Shown here: one piece after another, positions 11,431-23,538 of the stretch
Layout of the letters: each line of letters begins with the position of its first letter
Numbering within the stretch: the first letter of the stretch is position 1
Assembly: GCF_012271765.1 (NCBI RefSeq)
Contig: NZ_VRKO01000017.1
Span: 124,001 to 188,000 of the forward strand
Length of the DNA: 64,000 nt
Reading direction: 5' to 3'
From: Erwinia rhapontici
GTDB lineage: Bacteria; Pseudomonadota; Gammaproteobacteria; Enterobacterales; Enterobacteriaceae
Notes under the pieces: generated by a model
Seen by the model: only the letters and a program-made list of their open reading frames with translations
Told to the model about the DNA's origin: nothing
Database searches by the model: none
Program-made: the position numbers and the translations under genes

Positions 11431-12027
11431 TTACACGAGTTGTGCGGCCAGTAGTGGCCAGCGTACGTCGAAGTCGACGGTAGGGCGATAGCGGAATTCG
11501 GAACGAACAAACCGTGACAGCAATCCCTCGCAAAATGCCAGTAGCTGGCTGGCCAGCAGCGTTTCATCGGTAATAAACCCTTCACCTTCACGCATTTTCT
11601 TCTCACGCATCACCTGGCGCAGCTGCACCTCAATACGTTCAAAAAGCTGGTTTATACGCCCCTGTAAGCGATCCTGTTCGAACATCAGCGCATGGCCGGT
11701 CAGAATGCGCGTTAAACCCGGATTACGCTCACCAAAGCCCAGAATTAACTGAGTGATCATACGTAGGCGCGGAAGCGTCTCTTTTTCATCTTTCAGAATC
11801 AGATTGATGCGCGTAATCAGGCTGTCTTCAATAAATTCGATCAGGCTGTCAAACATCTTGGTTTTGCTGGGAAAATGCCGGTAAAGCGCTGCTTCAGAAA
11901 CCCCTACATTCGCCGCCAGTTTGGCGGTGGTGATGCGCTGGCTGCCATCACCAGACTCCAGCATTTGCGCCAGCGCCTGTAGAATTTCTTCGCGGCGATT
12001 CCTTTTCGCACTCTTCTTTTCTACCAT
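11431..12027 (-). CDS. slmA: nucleoid occlusion factor SlmA
   Basis: A TetR-family DNA-binding protein that binds SBS sites over the nucleoid and blocks FtsZ assembly there. The protein has 198 residues. The N-terminal HTH includes [20 protein letters not shown] at about 34-53, and the ligand-domain stretch [20 protein letters not shown] is nearly invariant among enterobacteria. It lies between pyrE and dut, as in E. coli. Confidence 0.97.
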   Translation of the reverse strand: MVEKKSAKRNRREEILQALAQMLESGDGSQRITTAKLAANVGVSEAALYRHFPSKTKMFDSLIEFIEDSLITRINLILKDEKETLPRLRMITQLILGFGERNPGLTRILTGHALMFEQDRLQGRINQLFERIEVQLRQVMREKKMREGEGFITDETLLASQLLAFCEGLLSRFVRSEFRYRPTVDFDVRWPLLAAQLV

Positions 12028-12142
12028 GTCTTAAAAGACCCCTGAAAACATCACCATAAAACGGGCAAAGGCCCACACAACGTCCGTGAACGCGTGGTCA
12101 CGGCGAGTCAATTCAGATTATCGTTGTGCGGCCCGTGGAGAA

Positions 12143-12601
12143 TTACTGGCGACCAGAATGGCCGAAACCACCTTCACCACGCACGCTGGTGTCAAAGTCG
12201 TTGACCAGATTGAACTCGGCCTGGACGACAGGCACGAAAACCATCTGCGCAATACGTTCGCCGGGTTCGATAGTAAAGGAGTCTTGCCCACGGTTCCAGA
12301 CGGAAACCATCAGTTGACCCTGATAATCGGAATCGATCAAACCGACCAGGTTACCCAGAACGACGCCATGCTTATGCCCCAGCCCGGAACGCGGCAGGAT
12401 CACGGCAGCCAGCTGTGGGTCAGCAATATGAATCGCTAAACCCGTTGGCACCAGCGTTGTTACACCAGGCTCAAGCACAAAGGCTTCATCCAGGCAGGCA
12501 CGCAAATCAAGCCCGGCAGAACCTGACGTGGCGTAGGTTGGCAGGGGGAAGTCGGTGCCGACTCGCGCATCAAGAATCTTAACGTCGATTTTTTTCATCA
12601 T
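12143..12601 (-). CDS. dut: dUTP diphosphatase
   Basis: Hydrolyses dUTP to dUMP and pyrophosphate, keeping uracil out of DNA and feeding dTMP synthesis. The protein has 152 residues and starts [15 protein letters not shown], overlapping the coaBC 3' end by 23 nt; the in-frame codons to 12613 add only MSAF. Trimeric dUTPase motifs: [35 protein letters not shown] and the C-terminal P-loop-like [10 protein letters not shown]. Translation is probably coupled to coaBC. Confidence 0.97.
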   Translation of the reverse strand: MMKKIDVKILDARVGTDFPLPTYATSGSAGLDLRACLDEAFVLEPGVTTLVPTGLAIHIADPQLAAVILPRSGLGHKHGVVLGNLVGLIDSDYQGQLMVSVWNRGQDSFTIEPGERIAQMVFVPVVQAEFNLVNDFDTSVRGEGGFGHSGRQ

Positions 12602-13793
12602 AAAGGCTGACAATCTCGTCTAATAGCTGTTGGCCAAGGAGTGTCTTATCGCAGAGCGGTAAGGCTTTATCTCCCTCCTGCCAAAAAAGGTGAAGAGCAT
12701 TGGTATCACTGTTGAAACCCTGCCCGGTTTTGGCTACATCATTGGCGCAGATCAAGTCCAGATTCTTGCGCGTCCGTTTTTGTTGTGCGTATTCTTCCAC
12801 ATTCTGGGTTTCAGCGGCAAATCCTACAACATACGGTCTGTCGTGCGGCATCGCTGCAACACCTGCCACAATATCGGGATTTTTTATCATTCGCAGGGTG
12901 ATTTCTTCGCCCTGTTTTTTGATTTTTTCTTCCGCCACTGCCGCCGCCCTGTAGTCGGCTACTGCCGCACAACCAATAAAGATCTGTTGAGCGGCTGCCT
13001 GCGCCATCACTGCCTGCTGCATGTCCAGCGCCGAAGTGACATCAATACGATTAACGCCTGCCGGTGTCGGCAACGTAACCGGGCCCGCCACCAGCGTGAC
13101 GCTGGCACCGCGTTGCGCCGCCGCCGCCGCAATAGCAAACCCCATCTTTCCTGAGCTGTGATTGCTGATAAAACGCACCGGATCGAGTGCTTCCCGGGTC
13201 GGGCCGGCGGTGATCATAATATTGAGATGTTGCAGATCGTTGACGGGAGCAGCCCAGTTTATCGCCAGGTCAACAATTGCCAGCGGGTCGAGCATACGCC
13301 CTGGGCCGATATCGCCACAGGCCTGGCTGCCGCTGTCAGGGCCCCAAACCAGCACTCCGCGTTGTGCCAGCAGTTGTACATTATGCTGGGTAGGCAGTGC
13401 GCGGTACATCTGCTGGTTCATTGCCGGGACAATTGCCACCGGTGCTGCCGTTGCGAGGCAAAGGGTCGTCACCAGGTCGTTCGCCATACCCGCGGCAACA
13501 CGAGCGATCAGGTCCGCAGTTGCAGGGGCAAGGATGACCAGATCTGCCCATTTCCCCAATTCAATATGACCCATAGCGGCCTCAGCAGCCGGGTCGAGTA
13601 AATCGTCGGAAACCGGATAGCCAGATACAGCCTGCAAACTGAGTGGGGTGATAAAGGCTTTCGCTGCGTGAGTCATGACGACACGTACTTCTGCGCCACG
13701 GTCGCGTAACCTGCGTACCAGTTCAGGGGTTTTATAGGCAGCGATACCCCCACTGACGCCAAGAACAATACGTTTTCCGGTTAATCCCATCAT
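12579..13793 (-). CDS. coaBC: bifunctional CoaBC (PPC synthetase/decarboxylase)
   Basis: Makes 4'-phosphopantothenoylcysteine and decarboxylates it in coenzyme A synthesis. The protein has about 404 residues. The N-terminal flavin decarboxylase (CoaC) shows the catalytic His in [13 protein letters not shown] and the substrate-clamp Cys in [13 protein letters not shown]. The C-terminal synthetase (CoaB) begins near [17 protein letters not shown] and carries the KIKKQ lysine region. Start at [20 protein letters not shown]; the open frame continues to 13883 without family similarity. Operon with dut. Confidence 0.96.
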   Translation of the reverse strand: MMGLTGKRIVLGVSGGIAAYKTPELVRRLRDRGAEVRVVMTHAAKAFITPLSLQAVSGYPVSDDLLDPAAEAAMGHIELGKWADLVILAPATADLIARVAAGMANDLVTTLCLATAAPVAIVPAMNQQMYRALPTQHNVQLLAQRGVLVWGPDSGSQACGDIGPGRMLDPLAIVDLAINWAAPVNDLQHLNIMITAGPTREALDPVRFISNHSSGKMGFAIAAAAAQRGASVTLVAGPVTLPTPAGVNRIDVTSALDMQQAVMAQAAAQQIFIGCAAVADYRAAAVAEEKIKKQGEEITLRMIKNPDIVAGVAAMPHDRPYVVGFAAETQNVEEYAQQKRTRKNLDLICANDVAKTGQGFNSDTNALHLFWQEGDKALPLCDKTLLGQQLLDEIVSLYDEKNRR

Positions 13794-13982
13794 GTTGCTG
13801 TTCGCCTTCTGTTTAGCCTGCCCGGTGCTCTCGCGCCGTAATCTGATTATTTTATCACACTCCGGCGGGCGGGTTAGCACCACACATTTTTTGCGAGCTG
13901 GCGCGTAAAGTCAGCACATCGCAATAGGAAACTACTGTATATAATGCCATGCTTTTTTATCTTCAGGAAGGAGAAACGGCAG

Positions 13983-14654
13983 ATGGATGAGAACTGGATG
14001 GGGTTACCCCCGCGTGAAAAATTGTTGAAATGTGGCGCACAAACGCTGAGTGATGTTGAACTGCTGGCTATTTTCCTGCGCATCGGAACGCGTGGGGTCC
14101 ACGTAATGACGCTGGCGCAGCGGTTGCTTGACGTATTTGGCTCGTTACACCAATTGATGACGGCACCCGCCGAAGATTTTCAGGCGATTCACGGTATCGG
14201 CATGGCAAAATATGCGCAACTCAATGCGGTGGCCGAACTCGCCCGGCGCTGCTTTACCTGCCAGCAGGCATTGGAAAACCGTGTTGTCAGCAGTGCTGAA
14301 CAGATGCTGGATTTTCTTAACAGCTCACTGGCGCACCGGGAAAGGGAGATTTTCCAGGTGGTCTTTTTTGATAATCAGCATCGGGTCATTCATACCAGTG
14401 AAATGTTCAGTGGCACGCTCAACAGCGTTGAAGTGCACCCCCGTGAGATTATACGCGAAGCGCTAAAACGCAATGCAGCGGCGGTCATTCTGGCGCATAA
14501 TCACCCATCCGGGCTGGCAGAACCCAGCCGCGCCGATCGTGATATAACGCAGCAAATTGTGCGTGCCTGTACCCTGATGAATATCCGGGTACTTGACCAT
14601 ATGGTGATCGGGCGGGGTGAGTATGTGTCTTTTGCTGAGCGGGGATGGCTATAA
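13983..14654 (+). CDS. radC: RadC/YicR JAB-domain protein
   Basis: A 223-residue UPF0758 protein. An N-terminal helix-hairpin-helix region ([20 protein letters not shown], and [11 protein letters not shown]) precedes a JAB1/MPN metalloprotease-like domain with the motif [15 protein letters not shown] at about 170-184. The original radC repair role was later withdrawn; function remains uncertain. Start at 13983 has AGGAG 9 nt upstream. It is divergent from coaBC; a TATAAT at 13940-13945 could be its -10 box, though no good -35 is seen. Confidence 0.93.
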   Translation: MDENWMGLPPREKLLKCGAQTLSDVELLAIFLRIGTRGVHVMTLAQRLLDVFGSLHQLMTAPAEDFQAIHGIGMAKYAQLNAVAELARRCFTCQQALENRVVSSAEQMLDFLNSSLAHREREIFQVVFFDNQHRVIHTSEMFSGTLNSVEVHPREIIREALKRNAAAVILAHNHPSGLAEPSRADRDITQQIVRACTLMNIRVLDHMVIGRGEYVSFAERGWL

Positions 14655-14777
14655 TGAGTGGGCTGTTATTTAACCGTTTTACGATTTAGTTCAGGAATTA
14701 CAGTGCATAAACCGGATGCTTCCTGTACAAAAAAGACAAATGTACGCGATCCTTAGGGATCTTTATCTGTTCGGGAC

Positions 14778-14806
14778 TTGAGCGGTCGCGCTTCAGGGCG
14801 TATACT
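14778..14806 (+). promoter_or_regulatory. sigma-70 promoter of rpmBG
   Basis: TTGAGC at 14778-14783 and TATACT at 14801-14806 are separated by the ideal 17 nt. This puts a start near 14813 and leaves a leader of roughly 140 nt before rpmB. The leader (14813-14951) has no open frame of note. Confidence 0.75.
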
Positions 14807-14930
14807 ACGCCACCTTTGAGAATCTCGGGTTTGGCGTTTGAGCCTACTCAGCGGGTTCACATAGAACTCGCCTGGATGGGCTATAAGCCTGACGAGGCGG
14901 CCAGAACCTTATTTTTAAAGCTCGAGCTGA

Positions 14931-15188
<258 letters not shown>

Positions 15189-15201
15189 GGTAAGGAACTG
15201 A

Positions 15202-15372
<171 letters not shown>

Positions 15373-15388
15373 TTAATCTCAGTGGATG

Positions 15389-15416
15389 AAAAACCCGGCC
15401 CCGGCCGGGTTTTTTT
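15389..15416 (+). terminator. intrinsic terminator of rpmBG
   Basis: AAAAACCCGGCC and GGCCGGGTTTTT form a strong stem with a seven-T run, 16 nt after rpmG. Its position implies that mutM depends on read-through or on its own promoter. Confidence 0.93.
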
Positions 15417-15484
15417 GTTTCTGGGGTTTTCTGTATAGTACGCTGCAGTGTGAAAAATTGGCCAGGCGCTACGGAGGCGAGGCA

Positions 15485-16294
15485 ATGCCAGAGTTACCAG
15501 AGGTCGAAACCAGTCGACGCGGGATCGAGCCACATCTTGTTGGAGCAACGATTCTGCATGCAGTGGTGCGTAATGCACGCCTTCGCTGGCCTGTTTCGCA
15601 AGAAATCCATGCTCTGAGTGACCAGCCCGTTCTGAGCGTCCAGCGCCGTGCTAAATATCTGCTGCTGGAACTGCCCACAGGCTGGATCATTGTGCATCTT
15701 GGAATGTCGGGCAGCCTGCGCGTATTGCCGGAAGACCTGCCTGCGGCAAAGCACGATCATGTTGATCTTGTCATGAGCAACGGTAAGGTTCTGCGTTATA
15801 CCGATCCACGCCGCTTTGGTGCCTGGTTGTGGTGTCCTGACCTTGCCGCCAGCTCTGTGCTGTCGCATCTGGGGCCAGAGCCGCTTAGCGAGGATTTTTC
15901 AGCCGCATATCTGTTTGAAAAATCACGGGGTAAGCGTACAGCGGTCAAACCCTGGCTGATGGATAACAAAGTGGTGGTGGGCGTGGGAAATATCTACGCA
16001 AGTGAATCGCTGTTTGTGGCGGGGATCTTACCCGATCGTCCTGCAATGGACTTAACTGAAGCCGACACCGGGCTGCTGGTTGCCACCATCAAAGCGGTCC
16101 TGCTGCGTTCTATTGAGCAAGGTGGTACTACCTTACGCGACTTTCTACAAAGTGACGGTAAGCCCGGGTATTTTGCGCAGGAACTGCAGGTTTATGGCCG
16201 TGCGGGTGAACCTTGCCGACAGTGCGGCATGCCAATCGAGAGCAGTAAGCACGGGCAGCGCAGCACCTTTTTCTGCCGTCACTGCCAGCAGTAA
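15485..16294 (+). CDS. mutM: formamidopyrimidine-DNA glycosylase
   Basis: A bifunctional glycosylase/AP lyase that removes 8-oxoguanine and Fapy lesions. The protein has 269 residues. The N-terminus [16 protein letters not shown] exposes the catalytic Pro after Met removal and includes the Glu-2 acid. Other features are the helix-two-turn-helix VGNIYASE and a C-terminal zinc finger (CRQC...CRHC). Start at 15485 follows a GGAGGCGAG site; upstream in-frame codons lie in the rpmBG terminator. Confidence 0.97.
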   Translation: MPELPEVETSRRGIEPHLVGATILHAVVRNARLRWPVSQEIHALSDQPVLSVQRRAKYLLLELPTGWIIVHLGMSGSLRVLPEDLPAAKHDHVDLVMSNGKVLRYTDPRRFGAWLWCPDLAASSVLSHLGPEPLSEDFSAAYLFEKSRGKRTAVKPWLMDNKVVVGVGNIYASESLFVAGILPDRPAMDLTEADTGLLVATIKAVLLRSIEQGGTTLRDFLQSDGKPGYFAQELQVYGRAGEPCRQCGMPIESSKHGQRSTFFCRHCQQ

Positions 16295-16305
16295 GCCGCT
16301 CTTGC

Positions 16306-17555
<1,250 letters not shown>

Positions 17556-18830
17556 TTAATGATTCCGCTGTGGCAGATGAGGTTCAAGTAAATGTAGCAG
17601 ACGTTGTAATGCACCCTGATTCTGGTGGAGCACATCAACGGCATGACGGCCGTAGTAAAGGCGGTAATCTTCATCCGTCAGCAGGGTACCAATCTCTTTA
17701 TCCAGCGAGTCGGCATCGGTCACGGTGATCATGCCATCGGCCTGCTGCAGGCGTGCACAGATATCTTTAAAGTTAAAGATATGTGGCCCCATCAACACCG
17801 GAATGGCATGCGCAGCCGGTTCCAGCGGATTGTGGCCACCACGCTCAACCAGACTGCCACCGACAAAGGCGAGGTCGGCAATACCGTACAAAAGCATCAG
17901 TTCGCCCATCGTATCGCCAATGACGACCTGAGTACTGCCAGAGGGGATTTCACCGCTGCTGCGTAAGGTATAGCTGAACCCGGCTTTTTGGGTCAGTGCG
18001 CGTGCGGTATCGAAACGTTCCGGATGGCGTGGCACCAAAATCAGCAGCAGATTGGGGAAGCGTTCCAGTAGCTTACGATGCGCTTCCAGAATGATGCTCT
18101 CTTCGCCTTCATGGGTACTGGTCGCAATCCAGACCGGACGACGTGGTGCCCACTGACGGCGCAAGGTGATGGCACGTGCTGCCAACTCTGGTGTGACAGA
18201 AATATCAAATTTCAGGCTACCGGTAACCGAAAGCTGTGAGCGCTTGACGCCCAGACCGATAAAACGCTCGCCATCTTCCTGATTCTGCGCGGCAATCAGT
18301 GTGATGCGTTGTAGCAGGCGTTTCATGAATTTGCCGATCTTTGCATAACCCTTTGCTGAACGTTCCGACAGGCGCGCATTGGCGATGACCAGAGGGATTT
18401 TACGGGCATGCAGTTGAGTGATCATATTGGGCCATAGTTCGGTTTCCATAATGATCACCAGTCGCGGCCGAACGGTATCGAAGAAGCGATTCATTGCGCC
18501 TGGCAGGTCGTAGGGCAGGTAAACGTGATGAACATCTTTGCCAAATGCCGAGCTGGCGCGCTCCGATCCCGTCGGGGTCATGGTGGTGACGACAATCGGC
18601 AGGTCGGGATAGCGATGGCGCAACGCACGAACCAGAGGGATCGCCGCCAGTGTCTCACCGACCGATACGGAGTGCAGCAGAATACCCTCTGGCTTCACTT
18701 TCCCCGTGCAAAATCCATAACGTTCAGCCCAGCGTTTACGGTAGGCAGGAGCCTTTCGACCACGTAGCCAGAGGCGCAGCCAGATGAGAGGCTGAATGAG
18801 ATACAGCAAGGCGGTATAAATGGTAATCAT
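17556..18830 (-). CDS. waaA: Kdo transferase
   Basis: Adds two Kdo residues to lipid IVA at the inner membrane. The protein has 424 residues. One N-terminal membrane anchor (ITIYTALLYLIQPLIWLRLW) is followed by the GT30 domain with catalytic E59 in SVSVGETLA, and later ETELWPNM, FVGGSLVERGGHNPLEPAA and GPHIFNF. The start at 18830 fits the family; the open frame runs to 18890 without similarity. Operon waaA-waaE-coaD. Confidence 0.96.
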   Translation of the reverse strand: MITIYTALLYLIQPLIWLRLWLRGRKAPAYRKRWAERYGFCTGKVKPEGILLHSVSVGETLAAIPLVRALRHRYPDLPIVVTTMTPTGSERASSAFGKDVHHVYLPYDLPGAMNRFFDTVRPRLVIIMETELWPNMITQLHARKIPLVIANARLSERSAKGYAKIGKFMKRLLQRITLIAAQNQEDGERFIGLGVKRSQLSVTGSLKFDISVTPELAARAITLRRQWAPRRPVWIATSTHEGEESIILEAHRKLLERFPNLLLILVPRHPERFDTARALTQKAGFSYTLRSSGEIPSGSTQVVIGDTMGELMLLYGIADLAFVGGSLVERGGHNPLEPAAHAIPVLMGPHIFNFKDICARLQQADGMITVTDADSLDKEIGTLLTDEDYRLYYGRHAVDVLHQNQGALQRLLHLLEPHLPQRNH

Positions 18831-18963
18831 CACATTGTTTTCAGTTGAACAGAGACATATGCCCAGGGATAGCCGAAAAAAGAGAAACAATGCGGCATGT
18901 TAGCAGATAAGTGAGGCCTGCTCACACTACTTCATTGTAGGGAGCCTGCTGTCGTTAGCAGGC

Positions 18964-19962
18964 TTAACTTTTACGGAGGTTTTTGCGCCATAGCAGCAGG
19001 CGAGTCAGCCACAGGAGCAGTTGGTACCACTGCTTAATACCGCGTGCATTGCGTAGCATGCGGAGATGAGTCTGTGTACGCCAGATGTCGGCAATCATTG
19101 CCTGTTTTGCGGCCTGGTTTGGTTCACGCCGGATGGCATGACAAACACTTAGCGCTTCCCGGGTTATCTGCCAATGTAGAGGCCGATAAATTTTGACTTT
19201 GTCCTGATAGCGCTGATTAATTTTTTCCAGCAGATGGCAAATTTTCAAATAATGGCGTTGGTATATGACACCGGCTCTGCCAGTACGTCGGCGGTTGCTG
19301 ACCGATTGCTGATGAATCAGATATCGGTACAGTGTCTTCTCGGTATAGCGCACGCGGCTTGCGTTCAACATAAATTCAGTCGTCCAGGGAATATCCTGGT
19401 GATGCAGTCCGGGGACAAACTGCAATCCGATTTGCCTGATTAATGATGATCGGTATATCCCTAGCCATACCACGTGAAGATAGCGGCGGGTTTTTAAAGC
19501 CCGGTTTAGCCACTCGCCACCATCCATGACATGGGTTGAGCGCCGCCGGTTCAGTGGGATAACGACCCGGCCTGTATCGGTAGGCGAGCTGACACGACAG
19601 GCATTGCACTGCACGGCATCAAGATCGTCAGAGAGTGCCAGCCTCATCAGGGTGCTGTAAAGTTCAGGGTCAAGAATATCGTCAGCGTCGGGAAAGGTGA
19701 CATATTTTCCCTTCGCTATTTGCAACCCGGCGTTGCGAGCTCGTGAAACGCCGCCATTAGCTTGATGTATGACGTAGATATTCTCTGCTTGCATGGCATA
19801 AGCCTGTGCGCGAGCTCCTGAACCATCGGTCGAGCCATCATTCACCAAAATAATTTCCAGATCCTGCAATGTTTGCCCGAGCAATGAGGTCATAAAGGGA
19901 TCAAATAACGGCCCCGCATTGTAGAGGGGAATAACAACGCTCAGCAATGGAGCGGTAGGCAT
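18964..19962 (-). CDS. waaH: WaaH/YibD-type LPS core glycosyltransferase
   Basis: A 332-residue GT2 transferase. In E. coli, WaaH (YibD) adds glucuronic acid to heptose III under phosphate starvation. Shared features: LSVVIPLYNAG, LVNDGSTDGS, the metal-binding DADD near residue 92, HVVWLGIYRSSLI, PGLHHQDIPWTTEFM and the basic C-terminus. A TATAAT lies about 20 nt before the start, but I see no clear Pho box, so PhoB control is not supported here. It has no close neighbour on its strand. Confidence 0.82.
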   Translation of the reverse strand: MPTAPLLSVVIPLYNAGPLFDPFMTSLLGQTLQDLEIILVNDGSTDGSGARAQAYAMQAENIYVIHQANGGVSRARNAGLQIAKGKYVTFPDADDILDPELYSTLMRLALSDDLDAVQCNACRVSSPTDTGRVVIPLNRRRSTHVMDGGEWLNRALKTRRYLHVVWLGIYRSSLIRQIGLQFVPGLHHQDIPWTTEFMLNASRVRYTEKTLYRYLIHQQSVSNRRRTGRAGVIYQRHYLKICHLLEKINQRYQDKVKIYRPLHWQITREALSVCHAIRREPNQAAKQAMIADIWRTQTHLRMLRNARGIKQWYQLLLWLTRLLLWRKNLRKS

Positions 19963-20250
19963 AAGCAGAGTCCTTTCATTATAAAAACCTCATTCCGCTG
20001 AAATTTCAATTAGTTAGTAAATGCTAAATGATTTAGTGGATTTTTTTTAGCTTTAAGTGTGCAATTCATCACGTAATGTTGTCAGAGCAGGTCAGGGAGT
20101 CGTGGTTTCATCGGCAAAAGGTAGCCGACCCCACAGGTAAGGATGTGGGAGGAGATCGTTTCTAACGGAAGAGGAAGGGTTTCAGGCGAGTGACGTCCTG
20201 CAGGACAGAACTCCATAGACTTATGCACACAGTTTGTTAGCAGGTTGGTA

Positions 20251-21264
20251 ATGAAGAATATTTTAATTATACGCCGTGACAATATTGGCGATCTGGTTTG
20301 TACCACCCCTTTGATTGAAGGGGTTAAAACGGCATATCCTGATGCGAATGTTTATTTGCTAATCAACACTGTCAGCCATGATGTGGTCAAAAACAATCCT
20401 TACATTAAGCATGTTTTTATTTACCGCAAGGCGAAACACAGAACTCAAAATGAGACGAAATTCGGTATTTATGTCGATCGGATAAAAATAATCTTACAGC
20501 TTCGCCGTATTTCGTTTGATGCGGTCATCCTGGCAAACCCAAGACCTTGTAAATACAGTCTGAGAATGGCAAAAATGATCGGGGCTAAAAATATCATTGG
20601 TGCGGCGAGCGGCGACCGTTCTATTACCATTCCCTTTAGTCGAGGAGACTTTCGTGGTAAGCATCAGGTTGAGCGTACCTTCAGTTATTTATCGGCCATA
20701 ACCGACAAGCCAATCACTCTCCCTCCCGTTCGTATCTGGGTGACAGAGCAGGAGCGCAAACATGCCGCAGAGCGTCTGTATAATCTGCAGGCAGATAACG
20801 CCATCGGGCTGGCCGTGCATATCAGTAGCCGCAGTGAAAAACGCCGCTGGCCGCTTGAGCGCTATGTTGCCATTATTCAGCGATATTTACAGGAATATCA
20901 AGGAAGTGTACTGATTTTCTGGTCACCGCAGGGAACGCTGGCACCCGATGATATTGGCGATCGGCATCGCGCCGAACAGGTGAAAGCCGCCTGTAACAGT
21001 GACAGAGTCTCTCTGTTTCCTACAGGATCAATACGGGAACTGGTAGCTGCTTATGAACGATGCGAACATATTCTGTGCAGCGATGGCGGGCAGATGCATC
21101 TGGCGTCAGCCATGAACAAAAAACAGGTGGTTTTTTTTGGCGATACCAGCGTGGAGGAGTGGCATCCATGGTCGGGTGAATATAAAATTCTGCAAACGGA
21201 ATCGGGTGATTGTATTGATGTTCCCGTCGAGGAAGTTTGGAAAAATATTCAGGCGCAGCATTAA
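20251..21264 (+). CDS. GT9 (heptosyltransferase-like) glycosyltransferase
   Basis: A 337-residue protein of the glycosyltransferase 9 family that uses ADP-heptose or similar donors. It starts MKNILIIRRDNIGDLVCTTP, the standard GT9 N-terminal motif. The donor-site half includes HISSRSEKRRWPLERYVAII and CSDGGQMHLASAMNKKQVVFF. The ATG at 20251 is preferred over an in-frame TTG six bases upstream. It stands alone on the plus strand, and AT-rich codon use suggests later acquisition. Likely adds an outer-core heptose; acceptor unknown. Confidence 0.8.
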   Translation: MKNILIIRRDNIGDLVCTTPLIEGVKTAYPDANVYLLINTVSHDVVKNNPYIKHVFIYRKAKHRTQNETKFGIYVDRIKIILQLRRISFDAVILANPRPCKYSLRMAKMIGAKNIIGAASGDRSITIPFSRGDFRGKHQVERTFSYLSAITDKPITLPPVRIWVTEQERKHAAERLYNLQADNAIGLAVHISSRSEKRRWPLERYVAIIQRYLQEYQGSVLIFWSPQGTLAPDDIGDRHRAEQVKAACNSDRVSLFPTGSIRELVAAYERCEHILCSDGGQMHLASAMNKKQVVFFGDTSVEEWHPWSGEYKILQTESGDCIDVPVEEVWKNIQAQH

Positions 21265-21307
21265 AAAGACCGCGCACTGAATTAATCTATCATGCGAACG
21301 ATGCTTA

Positions 21308-22411
21308 TTATCTTTGTAATGATAAGTATCGGTCAATAATAATGTCGTAACTGAATTTATGGTACATTTCTTCACATACAAGTGGGGGGGAATCCCATGC
21401 CTGACGCATTTTTTCTGCCAGAGAAGCGCTGGTTAACTCTGCCAGGAACGGTTGAAGCTCCCCTGTCATAATTTCAGATGCTCCCCCCGGGCAGGCGGTA
21501 CTGACCACTGGCGTGTGGCAGATCAGAGCTTCAATAAGCACAGAAGGTAAGCCTTCGCTGTCGGAACTCAGAGCAACCATTTTGGCTCCTTTGATCACCG
21601 GGAGAGGATTTTTGATAAACCCGGCGAAAATCACTTTATCCTGTAAGTTTAGCGTCAGAACCTTATGCTGAATGATGCGAGTAACGGCCTCTTCTCCTTG
21701 CCCCACAATCACCAGCTTGCAGGGTAAATTGGCAAGCGAGAAGGCTTCTAATAAGCGGTCATGGCGTTTCACCTCATGAAAACGGCCAACATGCGCAATA
21801 TAGTTTTCCCGGGCGTAAGGATTACTCTGCGCTGCGCGGGCGGTGATGTCCCCCAGATGGAACGGATTGTAAATCGTCATGACGGTCTGTGGCTTCAGGC
21901 CCACATTGCGGAGTAAATCCTCCCCTACAGCCTCTGACACGGAGATAATATTGCGGTTTTTATAAACTTTTTTTATTTTTCTGGCTTTCAGCCAGCGGCT
22001 GAAACCGGTTTTATTGCCCAGGTACGATCGGGAGAACATGCCATGAACACAGAACCACAGATTGCAAGTGCTGAGTAAGCTGGAACGCACCACAATACGA
22101 TCGGTCTTGTGCAGGCTGCTGACAACTAGTGTGGGTTTACCGTACTGGCGGAAAAGTTCAGGCAATAACCGATCCACAGATGCCGCGCGCCTTTTCAGTT
22201 CACACAGTTTCCTGAATGGTCCTTTGCCGCCATTATCATGGTCGACGACATAATTTATTTCGTCGGGTATCTCATAATCAAGACGGTCACTTAATGACAG
22301 TAACGTCACCGTATGACCGCGCTCCGCGATCCCTTTTGCCAGAGTGAGAGTCACATTCTCTGCACCGCCGCCGGGCAGCCCATCGATGATAAACAAAATA
22401 TGGCTTTTCAT
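21308..22411 (-). CDS. GT4 LPS core glycosyltransferase, WabH-like by position
   Basis: A 367-residue GT4 (GT-B fold) transferase. The N-terminus ILFIIDGLPGGGAENVTLTL has the acceptor-side glycine loop. The donor half has YIAHVGRFHEVKRHDRLLEA and SSDSEGLPSVLIEALICHTPVV (EX7E-like). It overlaps wabG by 4 nt in a waaQ-wabG-this operon, the position of wabH (a GlcNAc transferase) in Klebsiella. A deacetylase-like gene nearby would fit that role. Assignment is by context only. Confidence 0.7.
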   Translation of the reverse strand: MKSHILFIIDGLPGGGAENVTLTLAKGIAERGHTVTLLSLSDRLDYEIPDEINYVVDHDNGGKGPFRKLCELKRRAASVDRLLPELFRQYGKPTLVVSSLHKTDRIVVRSSLLSTCNLWFCVHGMFSRSYLGNKTGFSRWLKARKIKKVYKNRNIISVSEAVGEDLLRNVGLKPQTVMTIYNPFHLGDITARAAQSNPYARENYIAHVGRFHEVKRHDRLLEAFSLANLPCKLVIVGQGEEAVTRIIQHKVLTLNLQDKVIFAGFIKNPLPVIKGAKMVALSSDSEGLPSVLIEALICHTPVVSTACPGGASEIMTGELQPFLAELTSASLAEKMRQAWDSPPLVCEEMYHKFSYDIIIDRYLSLQR

Positions 22412-23538
22412 TGAGCTAATACTCTTTGATAAAGGTCGATCAGTTGTGACGAAAGGCTTGTAGGGGTACAGGGCATGATCTTTTCACGCGCTGCGCGGCC
22501 CATGGGGGATTCCAGCGCCTCGCGGGGCAGTTGCTGAACCGCCGCCGTTAATGCCGGTACATCCAGGGCATCAGCCACAAAGCCATTAACCCCTTCCGCA
22601 ATGAACTCAGCGCCCCCACATGTGACACTGGTGATCACCGGCAGACCACATGCCATCGCTTCAAGAATAACATTAGGGAAAGGGTCATACAGTGTGGGTA
22701 ATAGCAGGGCATCCGCTGCCTGATAGAAAGGCAAAGTGTTTTTTTGTACACCCATAAAGCGAACACGCGACAAGCAGCCTAATGAGCTGGCCAGCGCCCG
22801 GTATGCTTTCTCATTTTTATCCCGACCAATCACAATCAGATAGCTTTCAGTGGGAGCAATCGCCCGTATTGCAGCTTCCAGTCCTTTTCTTTCAAAACCC
22901 GAGCCGACAAAAATCAGACAATGTGCCTGAAGGGGGAGTTGATATTGCTCACGTAATTGGCGCTTCAGTGCAATATCCGTGGGGCAGTATGCATCGTGGT
23001 CTATGGCGTTATAGATGACGGAAATTTTTTCGGGTGCAACATGAAATTGCTCAATGATTTCTCGTTTTATCATCTCTGCATTGCAGATAACGGCTTTTAA
23101 TTCGGGCGCTGAGTACATGTCTGACTCTGCCTGCATCACATAACGGTGATAAGGATTGAGAAACAGCAGCGGGTGGCGCCACGAGGGAAGTATTCGGGCC
23201 CGTTGATGCAGCCAGTTGCGATGCACGCCATCCCCTGCACGATAGATATCGCACCCGGCTATACGTTCATGGCTTTGCACCAGATCGAACTTTTCACTTA
23301 ACCATACTGTTCGGGCCGCTTTCGCAAAGCCTCGTTCACGACTGATTCTCCCCAGTTTCAGGGGATTGCATAAATGGATATGCCAGTCAGGATTATTCTC
23401 ACCCTGCCATTCACGGGTGATTACATTCAATTCTAGATTCTGCTTTTCAAGTGCGAGTAGTGCACGCGAGATAAAGCGTTCGGCACCGCCATCCGGACGA
23501 TATTTTTGGCGTACCAGGGCCAGACGAAACGGTTTCAT
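22408..23538 (-). CDS. wabG: LPS core galacturonosyltransferase WabG
   Basis: A GT4 transferase that in Klebsiella and Serratia adds galacturonic acid to L,D-heptose II of the inner core. The protein has 376 residues. The start FRLALVRQKYRPDGGAERFI is characteristic of the WaaG/WabG group, as are FDLVQSHERIAGCDIYRAGD, FVGSGFERKGL and PTLYDPFPNVILEAMACGLP. ATGA overlaps at both ends tie it to waaQ and the wabH-like gene. The E. coli homologue WaaG adds glucose; the wab context favours WabG. Confidence 0.82.
   Translation of the reverse strand: MKPFRLALVRQKYRPDGGAERFISRALLALEKQNLELNVITREWQGENNPDWHIHLCNPLKLGRISRERGFAKAARTVWLSEKFDLVQSHERIAGCDIYRAGDGVHRNWLHQRARILPSWRHPLLFLNPYHRYVMQAESDMYSAPELKAVICNAEMIKREIIEQFHVAPEKISVIYNAIDHDAYCPTDIALKRQLREQYQLPLQAHCLIFVGSGFERKGLEAAIRAIAPTESYLIVIGRDKNEKAYRALASSLGCLSRVRFMGVQKNTLPFYQAADALLLPTLYDPFPNVILEAMACGLPVITSVTCGGAEFIAEGVNGFVADALDVPALTAAVQQLPREALESPMGRAAREKIMPCTPTSLSSQLIDLYQRVLAQ

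Noticed and set aside
13930..13950. Half LexA box (ACTGTATATA) upstream of radC
   Set aside because: The right half of the palindrome (ACAG) is missing, and TATAAT explains the sequence as a -10 box.
19963..20250. Possible Pho box before waaH
   Set aside because: No CTGTCAT-type direct repeat found on either strand, so phosphate control is not claimed.
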